Positions 1 through 5,316 of a stretch of 8,630 bases of DNA are shown in pieces. Positions within the stretch are counted from its first letter, which is position 1. Each line of letters starts with the position of its first letter. Location of the stretch: contig PCTC01000012.1 of assembly GCA_002786595.1 (NCBI GenBank), forward strand, positions 9,525 to 18,154, in the 5' to 3' direction. Under the pieces are notes generated by a model. That model ran no database searches and had not been told where the DNA came from. It saw only the letters and a list, made by a program, of their open reading frames with translations. Source of the stretch: Candidatus Roizmanbacteria bacterium CG22_combo_CG10-13_8_21_14_all_34_12. GTDB lineage: Bacteria; Patescibacteriota; Microgenomatia; UBA1406; GWC2-37-13. Both the position numbers and the translations under genes were made by a program.

Positions 1-573
1 GTTAAATTAAATAATTTAGGACAGGCGGTGTGGGATAAGGATGCGGGGTATAAGATAAAATCAGAAACTTTTTTATTTGATGATCTGAAAGATATCAATC
101 CTTTTGAGGAGAAAGATATTTACTTTACTTTAAAAACAAATGAAGATTTAGGAAATAAAAAAATTAAGTTTATTTTGCAAAAAAATAATAAAAATATTTT
201 AATTAGTGATGATTGGAATATAAATATTTTACCTTTACCATCATTAAATTTTGAAACTAAATTTTTTCCTTGGGGAAAGGGGAGAGGAGAAGATTATGAA
301 ATCCAGATCTTTGACATTGATGATAGGTTGGTCTTTAAGAAAAAAAGCCTGTCAGTCAATGGAGGGGTCGGTCAGTTAAACAACATTCAAAATATTGCCC
401 TTGACGAACTCTACAGAATAGTTCTCCTGAAGCCCTATCACCTGCCAAGGCAGGAATTTATTGTTTTCAAAAAAGATAATAATAGAATTAAATTTAAATT
501 ACTGTTGCCACTTGACTTTAACAACGACGGAACTTTCAATTTCAAAGACCTACTTAGATTGCTAGGACGTTGA
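1..573 (+). CDS. C-terminal part of a surface/secreted protein with a half-dockerin Ca-binding loop (5' partial)
   Basis: The frame is open from base 1, so the GTG at 28 is not needed as a start and the gene begins outside the window. The first ~75 residues read like an Ig-like beta-sandwich of the NBR1 type (NNLGQAVWDKDAGYKI, then a strand-rich stretch ending ILPLP). A second beta-rich module follows, with YRIVLLKPYHLPRQ, which resembles the domain placed before dockerin repeats in CPR surface proteins. The last residues, DFNNDGTFNFKD, fit a DxNxDGxxxxxD calcium loop, i.e. half a type-I dockerin repeat. Only one loop is present, where classic dockerins have two. No membrane segment or sorting signal is visible at the C-terminus. 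The likely role is extracellular adhesion or scaffold, inferred from the domains only. No terminator-like hairpin follows the stop. Confidence 0.6.
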   Translation, partial: VKLNNLGQAVWDKDAGYKIKSETFLFDDLKDINPFEEKDIYFTLKTNEDLGNKKIKFILQKNNKNILISDDWNINILPLPSLNFETKFFPWGKGRGEDYEIQIFDIDDRLVFKKKSLSVNGGVGQLNNIQNIALDELYRIVLLKPYHLPRQEFIVFKKDNNRIKFKLLLPLDFNNDGTFNFKDLLRLLGR

Positions 574-589
574 AAAAAATTAATTTATT

Positions 590-629
590 TTACTTCCTCA
601 CCTTTCTTACAAAACTTTTTCATTTGATC
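590..629 (-). pseudogene. Decayed duplicate of the aminotransferase 3' end
   Basis: Positions 590-604 are identical to 1336-1350 (TTACTTCCTCACCTT), the stop codon and last codons of the aminotransferase gene at 1336-2508. After one extra base at 605, 606-629 matches 1351-1374 at 17 of 24 positions, mostly transitions. On the minus strand the fragment reads DQMKKFC, against DRLEKFC in the intact gene, and then shifts frame at the extra base. The fragment and the intact gene end bracket the nucleotidyltransferase-HEPN cassette in the same orientation. It is either a relic of a second aminotransferase or a target duplication made when the cassette arrived. Apart from this fragment and the promoter at 635-643, 574-649 contains nothing I recognise. 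Confidence 0.5.
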
Positions 630-634
630 AGTTA

Positions 635-643
635 TGCTACAAT
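635..643 (+). promoter_or_regulatory. Extended -10 promoter of the nucleotidyltransferase gene
   Basis: TG-C-TACAAT is an extended -10 element ending six bases before the ATG at 650. Transcription would then start at or within a base or two of the start codon. No good -35 is visible (the expected place is T-rich), which is acceptable with a TGn extension. No ribosome binding site precedes the ATG. Confidence 0.5.
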
Positions 644-649
644 TATTTT

Positions 650-943
650 ATGTTAGATACGGTGATGGTTTTGCAAATAAAAAACATTCTTTTTAAATTT
701 TTGGACCCTCAAAAAAACAAGGTTTTTATATTTGGCTCAAGAGCAATAGGTAAGGCAAGAAAATTTAGTGATATTGATATTGGAATAAAATCTGAAAAAG
801 AGATTAACACTCTGCTTTTATCAGATATTAAAGAAGCTTTTGAAGAATCAAATATTCCATACACGGTTGATGTGGTTGATTTCTCTCAAGTTTCGGATAA
901 ATTTAATGAAGTGGCAAAACAAAAAATTATTTATTTAAATTAA
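650..943 (+). CDS. MntA-like minimal nucleotidyltransferase antitoxin
   Basis: This 97-residue protein is a minimal nucleotidyltransferase of the MNT (HI0073) type. It shows the GSx10DxD signature exactly: G29-S30, ten residues, then D41-I42-D43, the metal-binding pair. A third acidic residue is D74 or D77 in YTVDVVDF. In studied MNT-HEPN pairs this enzyme is the antitoxin and silences the HEPN RNase by adding AMP to a tyrosine in its HxY motif. The start at 650 is preferred over the in-frame ATG at 665 because the -10 element ends six bases upstream. Its stop lies four bases before the ATG of the HEPN frame, so the two form an operon. The motif is intact, so the protein is probably active even if its partner is damaged. 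Confidence 0.85.
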   Translation: MLDTVMVLQIKNILFKFLDPQKNKVFIFGSRAIGKARKFSDIDIGIKSEKEINTLLLSDIKEAFEESNIPYTVDVVDFSQVSDKFNEVAKQKIIYLN

Positions 944-947
944 TATT

Positions 948-1334
948 ATGACCAAAATCCAGTCTCAATATGAAGATTTATAAAAAGCTTTTGGAAGATT
1001 AAAAGAAGCGGTGATTCTTCCATCTGATGTGACTATTAATCAAGATGCCACTATTCAAAGATTTGAATTTACATTTGAATTGGCTTGGAAATTGATGAAA
1101 ACCATATTAGAAGAAGAAGGAATAAAGGTCGTCAGCCCAAAAAATGTTATTCGTGAAGGGGCAACAATTGGTTTGATTGATGATCCTCAAAAATGGTTTG
1201 TGTTCTTAGAAAATAAAAATTTGTCAGTTCATACATATAAAGAAGAAATTGCTCAAAAAGTTTATAAGTCTGCAAAAGAATTTATATCGTTTGCGGACAA
1301 ATTAATTTTGAAGGCAAAAAATTATTTGGTTTAA
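948..1334 (+). pseudogene. HI0074-type HEPN toxin/substrate-binding protein, interrupted by an in-frame UAA
   Basis: The frame starts at ATG 948 (MTKIQSQYEDL), hits TAA at 981-983, and continues in the same frame as KAFGRLKEAV, then RFEFTFELAWKLMK. The family normally has Y-E-x-L-x-K-A-x-x-R-L here, so both sides of the stop are genuine family sequence and one sense codon has become UAA. Ignoring the stop, the length (128 residues) is normal. A product could restart at GTG 1011 (107 residues), losing most of the first helix; AGAAG at 1004-1008 is too close to be a convincing ribosome site. The HEPN motif is K-N-L-S-V-H-T-Y instead of R-N-x4-H-x-Y: the catalytic Arg is Lys (residue 69 counted from 1011), while His74 and the AMP-accepting Tyr76 remain. 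It is probably an inactivated toxin. An assembly error or an N-terminally shortened functional form is possible. Confidence 0.7.
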
Positions 1335-1335
1335 A

Positions 1336-2508
1336 TTACTTCCTCACCTTCTCACAGAATTTTTCCAATCGGTCTAACCCCCTCTTGATATGCTCCATGC
1401 CAGTGGCGAAGCTGAGGCGGATGTAACGGTCATCACCAAAAACGATACCAGAAATGACGGCAACATAAGCATCTTCCAATAGTTTTTGAGCAAATACCAA
1501 TGAACCTTTTACCTCCAGACCATAAAATTTTGAAATGTTGGCAAAGACATAAAAAGCTCCGTCAGGCCGGGAAGCAATTACCCCATCAATTCTATTCAGA
1601 CGATCAACCATAAAATCACGGCGTTTTTTATATTCGTAGACCATTTTGGCAACGTGATCTTCCGGACCTTCAAGGGCAGCCAGGGCAGCTTTCTGAGAAA
1701 TTGATGTAGGATTGGAAGTAGTGTGATCTTGAAGACGTGCAGCCGCTTTAATGATCTCCTCTTCCGCGGCCGCATAACCGATCCTCCAGCCGGTCATTGC
1801 GTAAGATTTTGAAACACCGTTGACAACAATAACCAATTTTTTGATCTTTTCATTGACCGAGGCAATACTAACGTGCTTTTTACCATAAATTATCTTTTCA
1901 TAGATCTCATCGCTGAGAATATAAATATTATGTTTTAAGCAAATCGAGGCGATCTGTTTTAATTCTTTTTCATCATAAACCACTCCGGTCGGATTTGATG
2001 GAGAATTTAAAATAAGCATCTTCGTTTTTGGGGTAATGGCCTTTTCCAGATCCTGAGAATTAATTTTAAAATTATTGGTTTTTAAAAAAACACATTTACC
2101 TTCAGCGATTTTTATCATCTCTTCATAGCTTAAGTAGTATGGGATCGGAACAATCACTTCATCCCCAGGATCAACTAATACCATGATTATATTGAATAAA
2201 CATTGTTTTGCACCAGTTGAAACAATAATATTTTTTGGCTCATAATCAAGCCAGTTATCCCGGCGGAATTTAGCACAAACAGCCTCTTTTAGTTCAATGA
2301 TGCCGGAAGTAGATGTGTAATGAGTAAAACCTTCGTCAATGGCCTTTTTTGCTGCTTCTTTGATATGGAACATCGTATCAAAGTCCGGTTCACCGGCCGC
2401 AAAGGAAACAACGTCCAAGCCTTGTTTTTTCATTTCTTTAGCTTTAGAGTTAATAGACATTGAGAGAGAAGGATTGATGGCAAGAGCACGTTTTGAAAGT
2501 TTCTTCAT
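1336..2508 (-). CDS. PLP-dependent class I aminotransferase, aspartate aminotransferase type
   Basis: This 390-residue fold-type I enzyme moves an amino group between an amino acid (probably aspartate) and a 2-oxo acid in the cytosol. Visible residues are the N-terminal SFAAGEPDFDT, NSPSNPTG (N172), D200 and Y203 in LSDEIYEKI, the Schiff-base lysine K234 in SKSYAMTGWRIGY, R242 on the PLP phosphate, and R364 in RYIRLSFA for the substrate carboxylate. Length is normal for the AspC/AspB-Igamma group. The usual VPGxxFG near the C-terminus is VISGIVFG here. Exact substrate cannot be read from sequence. It lies 14 bases behind gpmA on the same strand. Its stop is one base from the HEPN stop, converging, with no room for a terminator. 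Its last ~39 bases recur, decayed, at 590-629. The ATG has no Shine-Dalgarno sequence. Confidence 0.9.
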   Translation of the reverse strand: MKKLSKRALAINPSLSMSINSKAKEMKKQGLDVVSFAAGEPDFDTMFHIKEAAKKAIDEGFTHYTSTSGIIELKEAVCAKFRRDNWLDYEPKNIIVSTGAKQCLFNIIMVLVDPGDEVIVPIPYYLSYEEMIKIAEGKCVFLKTNNFKINSQDLEKAITPKTKMLILNSPSNPTGVVYDEKELKQIASICLKHNIYILSDEIYEKIIYGKKHVSIASVNEKIKKLVIVVNGVSKSYAMTGWRIGYAAAEEEIIKAAARLQDHTTSNPTSISQKAALAALEGPEDHVAKMVYEYKKRRDFMVDRLNRIDGVIASRPDGAFYVFANISKFYGLEVKGSLVFAQKLLEDAYVAVISGIVFGDDRYIRLSFATGMEHIKRGLDRLEKFCEKVRK

Positions 2509-2521
2509 TCGTAGTATTTGT

Positions 2522-2527
2522 ATTATA
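2522..2527 (-). promoter_or_regulatory. Possible -10 box for the aminotransferase gene
   Basis: On the minus strand TATAAT overlaps the end of gpmA and sits 13 bases before the aminotransferase ATG. No -35 is recognisable at the right spacing (AAACCA), and the box is part of a 16-bp A/T-only palindrome (2522-2537). It may be chance, and the gene may simply be co-transcribed with gpmA. Confidence 0.25.
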
Positions 2528-3269
2528 AATTTATAATCTTGGTTTGGTTTTTAATTCCCTCAATTACTCGTTTTACTTCTTCGTTCGGTGCCAAATAATA
2601 ATGTTTAATTGGTTTTAAATTTTCACCAAGCTCGTAAACTAATGGAATGCAATAAGGAACGTTTAAGTTTACAATATTATCATTAGAAATATTATCTAAA
2701 TATTTAATGATGGCCCGCAATGAATTATGATGTCCGGAAAGAATGATTTTTTTGCCGGCTTTTATTTCCGGTTCGATCATTTTTTGAAAATAGGGGACAG
2801 AGCGATTATAAGTATCCTTGAGACATTCGCTTGACGGAAGCAAAGACGGATCAACGTCCTTGTACACAGGATTATTAATTGGATGACGGGAGTCAGTTTT
2901 TTCAAGAAGTGGTGGCGGAATATCATAACTGCGGCGCCAAATATCCACCTGCTCTTTTCCATATTTAGCGACGGTTTCAGGTTTATTTAATCCTTGCAGA
3001 GCCCCATAATGACGTTCATTCAATTGCCAAGCTTTAATGACTGGGATTTGCGAAAGATCCATGGCGTCCAATACAATCTCTAGGGTTCTAATTCCCCGCT
3101 TTAAGTAGGAAGTAAAACCAAGATCAAAAGTAAACCCAAGCTCTTTTAATTTCAAACCGTATTTTTTTGTCTCTTCGACTCCTGGCTGAGCCAGATCAAT
3201 ATCCGTCCAACCGGTAAAACGATTAGACCACTCACTCAAACCGTGCCTGATAATAACAAATTTATACAT
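2523..3269 (-). CDS. gpmA: 2,3-bisphosphoglycerate-dependent phosphoglycerate mutase (divergent)
   Basis: This 248-residue histidine-phosphatase-fold protein would interconvert 3- and 2-phosphoglycerate in lower glycolysis. It has the phosphohistidine motif R8-H9-G10, FTGWTDIDL, the acid E85 in LNERHYGALQGLNK, R112-R113, and the second histidine H180 followed by NSLRAIIKYLD. Length and colinearity with GpmA are good to the end (PLVYELGENLKPIKHYYL). Three differences fall in the active site: the loop after RHG is two residues shorter (RHGLSEWSNRFTGW, where the family has RHGESxWNxxNRFTGW); the Glu after RHG is Leu; and the usual H-G-N-S is H-H-N-S. These could alter cofactor or substrate preference. 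It lies between rpe and the aminotransferase gene on the minus strand. An A/T-rich TTTAAT seven bases before the ATG might be a leaderless -10, but the context is too AT-rich to be sure. Confidence 0.88.
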   Translation of the reverse strand: MYKFVIIRHGLSEWSNRFTGWTDIDLAQPGVEETKKYGLKLKELGFTFDLGFTSYLKRGIRTLEIVLDAMDLSQIPVIKAWQLNERHYGALQGLNKPETVAKYGKEQVDIWRRSYDIPPPLLEKTDSRHPINNPVYKDVDPSLLPSSECLKDTYNRSVPYFQKMIEPEIKAGKKIILSGHHNSLRAIIKYLDNISNDNIVNLNVPYCIPLVYELGENLKPIKHYYLAPNEEVKRVIEGIKNQTKIINL

Positions 3270-3286
3270 TTAAAAAATTAAAATTT

Positions 3287-3395
3287 CTAATTATTCTAAT
3301 TAACCTAATTGACCTAAAAAATGTTCAATTCTCAATATTGGTTATTGAGTATTATTTAGATCAATTAGTACAATTAGGTTAATTAGGTCAATTTT
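3287..3395. repeat. Inverted clusters of 9-bp tandem repeats with an inner hairpin
   Basis: The 113-bp gap between rpe and gpmA is almost entirely repeat. The left cluster has three 9-bp units starting at 3287, 3296 and 3305 (CTAATTATT, CTAATTAAC, CTAATTGAC) and a partial fourth. The right cluster has the same units inverted (AATTAGTAC, AATTAGGTT, AATTAGGTC). As a result 3296-3311 and 3371-3386 are 16-bp perfect inverted repeats. Between them CTCAATA (3331-3337) and TATTGAG (3343-3349) make a second hairpin with a five-base loop. The right arm runs into the last codons of rpe. It could fold in the rpe-gpmA transcript, but it lacks the GC-rich stem and clean U-run of a standard terminator. Confidence 0.75.
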
Positions 3396-4045
3396 TTTAA
3401 ATAATTAACATTCGCCTCTAGGTCTTTCGCTTTCGTTAAAAAACTCCCTGGGCATATAACATCAGGCTTATATTTTAAATTATTTATAACAGACAATGTT
3501 TTATCATTAACTGCCCCATCAAGGAATATTTTAGACTTATAACCAAGTACCCTTAATTGTTCAATTTTATTTAACGTATCAGGTAAAAAAGGGTTTCCCT
3601 GAACTCCAGGAGTAACAGACATTATTTGGAGACAGGGAATAGTGTCTAAGGCATAGTGACTAGTTAAATCAGAGATTTGATCTTGAGGATTAAGTGTTAG
3701 GCCTATAGGAATATCAGATAAATTTTCAATTTTAAATTTCAAATGGTCAATTGCGGAATAATGAATAAAAATATTTTTGATATTAATTATTTTTTTTAAC
3801 TCATTAAGTTTGTTAATGTCTGATTTGAAATCTGAAACCATTAAATGAAAATCAAAAAGACAGTCTTTATAAAGACTGTCTTTATTAAGAGTGTCCTTAA
3901 TCTCCTCAATTTGGACAGTTTTGTTGGGGACAAAGATTCCGTCGGCAATATCGATTTGAAAATATTTATAAAATGGAGAAAGGCGATTAATAGTTCTAAA
4001 TAAAGACTCAGCCGTTGGTTCAAGTATGGACGGACAGATTTGCAT
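3383..4045 (-). CDS. rpe: Ribulose-phosphate 3-epimerase family protein, metal-site variant
   Basis: This 220-residue TIM barrel matches ribulose-5-phosphate 3-epimerase of the pentose phosphate pathway: ICPSIL at the N-terminus, IDIADGIFVPN, FDFHLMV, LTLNP, LQIMSVTPGVQGNPF, IFLDGAVN and the phosphate-site turn ICPGSFL. Three of the four expected metal/catalytic residues are present (D32, H67, D176). The His two residues before D32 in family members (HxD) is Gln30. DxMDG has become DIADG, and DGG is DGA. Activity is therefore uncertain; it may use a modified site or have another substrate. Residues 50-64 are a three-fold five-residue repeat just before the strand carrying H67. The gene starts 23 bases from the divergent M20 peptidase gene, with a -10 seven bases before the ATG. 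The ATG at 4045 is chosen because family homology begins directly after it. Confidence 0.8.
   Translation of the reverse strand: MQICPSILEPTAESLFRTINRLSPFYKYFQIDIADGIFVPNKTVQIEEIKDTLNKDSLYKDCLFDFHLMVSDFKSDINKLNELKKIINIKNIFIHYSAIDHLKFKIENLSDIPIGLTLNPQDQISDLTSHYALDTIPCLQIMSVTPGVQGNPFLPDTLNKIEQLRVLGYKSKIFLDGAVNDKTLSVINNLKYKPDVICPGSFLTKAKDLEANVNYLKKLT
3854..3898 (-). repeat. Three 15-bp tandem repeats in rpe containing a 28-bp perfect palindrome
   Basis: Codons 50-64 of rpe encode KDTLN, KDSLY, KDCLF, from three 15-bp units of the form AARGACNSTCTTNNT. Positions 3856-3883 are a perfect 28-bp palindrome, because the two younger units are each near-palindromes themselves (AAAGAC-N-GTCTTT). The unit length is a multiple of three, so the reading frame is kept. 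Confidence 0.85.
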
Positions 4046-4052
4046 AAATATT

Positions 4053-4058
4053 ATTCTA
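4053..4058 (-). promoter_or_regulatory. -10 box of rpe, overlapping the divergent promoter
   Basis: TAGAAT on the minus strand ends seven bases before the rpe ATG, which fits a leaderless start. It shares two bases with the plus-strand TATAAT at 4057-4062. No clear -35 is seen. Confidence 0.45.
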
Positions 4059-4062
4059 TAAT
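4057..4062 (+). promoter_or_regulatory. -10 box of the M20 peptidase gene
   Basis: A consensus TATAAT ends six bases before the ATG at 4069. The -35 region would lie inside the rpe start and is poor (near 4032-4039). No Shine-Dalgarno sequence is present, so a leaderless transcript is likely. Confidence 0.55.
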
Positions 4063-4068
4063 ATATTT

Positions 4069-5316
4069 ATGAATAACAAAACACTAAAACTATTATCTGA
4101 CTTCGTTTCAATCCAATCGGTTTCAACAGACAGGTCTAAATATCCTGAGATGCTAAAAGCGGTTGATTTTTTAAAAAAAGAAATAAAATCTCTCGGGTTA
4201 GAAGTAAAGACTTATCAAAAAGACGACTGTCCACCATTAATTGTTGCTAAATATTATCTACCTCACGACCGTGGTATAGATAGAAAAACAATTGGCGTTT
4301 ATGCGCATTATGACGTCCAGCCGGAAGATCCGGTGGGAGAGTGGGGCAGTCCGCCATTTAAACTTACGATAAAAAATGGAAAGATATTTGGCCGGGGCGT
4401 CGCCGATGACAAAGGTCATATTATTCAAACATTAATGGCGATTAGAAAAATAGTAGAGACGCAAAATTTTGCGTCTTTGCAAAAAAATAATATAGTTTTG
4501 ATTTTTGAAGGAGAAGAAGAAACGGGAAGTAAAAATTTTGAATATTTAATTAATTTAGCTAAGAAAGACTTGGAGAAAATCGATGTTTTTTATGTGCTGG
4601 ATATGGGTATGGAGACAAGTAACCAACCAGAAATATTTTATGGATTGAAAGGTCTAATAGGTTTTGGTATTGAAGTTAGAACGAACAAACAAGATCTTCA
4701 TTCGGGAGTCTATGGAAATAAGGCTGATAATCCAATTCAAATTCTTGCGGAACTTTTTTCAAAAATTAAAGACAGCCGGACAAATAAGATTTTGATTCCT
4801 CATTTTTATGACAAAGTTAAATTTTCCCTCCATCCATCTTTTGATATTCATGGAATTACCGGCGGCTATGCCGGAGAAGGCATAAAAACAATTATTCCAG
4901 CGATGGCTCATGCTAAATTTTCGTTCAGACTGATCGAAGATCAAAACCCGGATGAAATTGAAAAATTAGTTTCAGATTTTATCAAAAATAATTTACCGAA
5001 GGGGATAAAATATTCCTTAAAAACTTCCGGAAAATTAGATCCATTTTGTACCGATATTAATAATAAATATGCCAAGGCAACCGACAAAATATTCACAGAA
5101 ATATTTGGGAAAAAAACAAAGTTTAGCAGATCGGGAGGATCAATTGGCGCCGTAACAACACTTTCAAAACAATTTAAAAAGCCAATTATTTTGACGGGAT
5201 TTACCTTAAAAGATTGTAATATCCACGCACCCAATGAAAATATTGACGAAAAGATGTTTGAAAAAGGGATAGTATCATTGGAGAAAATATTTATGTTGAG
5301 CGAAGTCGAAATATGA
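4069..5316 (+). CDS. M20 family metallopeptidase (dipeptidase/ArgE/DapE-type)
   Basis: This 415-residue di-zinc hydrolase probably cleaves dipeptides or deacylates amino acids in the cytosol. Metal and catalytic residues follow the family order: H80 and D82 in AHYDVQP, bridging D113 in GRGVADDKG, general base E149 and ligand E150 in EGEEETGS, D178 in VLDMGM, and H386 in NIHAPNE. H211 in DLHSGVYGN lies in the lid/dimer domain (about residues 190-300), and R287 is in FSFRLIEDQNP. The layout is closest to the CNDP/DapE-like dipeptidases; the exact substrate is not readable. Codons 129-137 contain a near-palindromic insert in a surface loop. The stop overlaps the dprA start (ATGA), so the two are probably translated as an operon. 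In a scavenging cell it would supply amino acids from imported peptides. Confidence 0.9.
   Translation: MNNKTLKLLSDFVSIQSVSTDRSKYPEMLKAVDFLKKEIKSLGLEVKTYQKDDCPPLIVAKYYLPHDRGIDRKTIGVYAHYDVQPEDPVGEWGSPPFKLTIKNGKIFGRGVADDKGHIIQTLMAIRKIVETQNFASLQKNNIVLIFEGEEETGSKNFEYLINLAKKDLEKIDVFYVLDMGMETSNQPEIFYGLKGLIGFGIEVRTNKQDLHSGVYGNKADNPIQILAELFSKIKDSRTNKILIPHFYDKVKFSLHPSFDIHGITGGYAGEGIKTIIPAMAHAKFSFRLIEDQNPDEIEKLVSDFIKNNLPKGIKYSLKTSGKLDPFCTDINNKYAKATDKIFTEIFGKKTKFSRSGGSIGAVTTLSKQFKKPIILTGFTLKDCNIHAPNENIDEKMFEKGIVSLEKIFMLSEVEI
4453..4480 (+). repeat. 28-bp near-palindrome within the M20 peptidase gene
   Basis: Positions 4457-4476 are a perfect 20-bp palindrome (AGACGCAAAA followed by its complement). It extends to 4453-4480 with two mismatched pairs. 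It begins exactly at codon 129 and encodes VETQNFASL, in the loop between the helix after the DDKG motif and the strand leading to EGEEE. It looks like a small in-frame insertion of a palindromic sequence. Confidence 0.7.

Noticed and set aside
28..30. GTG as the start of the first gene
   Set aside because: The frame is open to base 1 and the upstream residues continue the Ig-like domain, so the gene is cut by the window edge.
981..983. Recoded stop or alternative genetic code explaining the UAA in the HEPN gene
   Set aside because: CPR lineages with altered codes reassign UGA, not UAA. UAA is used here as the normal end of many genes and UGA ends the first gene and the M20 gene.
2522..2537. 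16-bp perfect palindrome at the end of gpmA as an operator
   Set aside because: It consists only of A and T in very AT-rich DNA and overlaps coding sequence; chance is likely.
3287..3395. CRISPR array
   Set aside because: Units are 9 bp with no unique spacers and no cas genes nearby.
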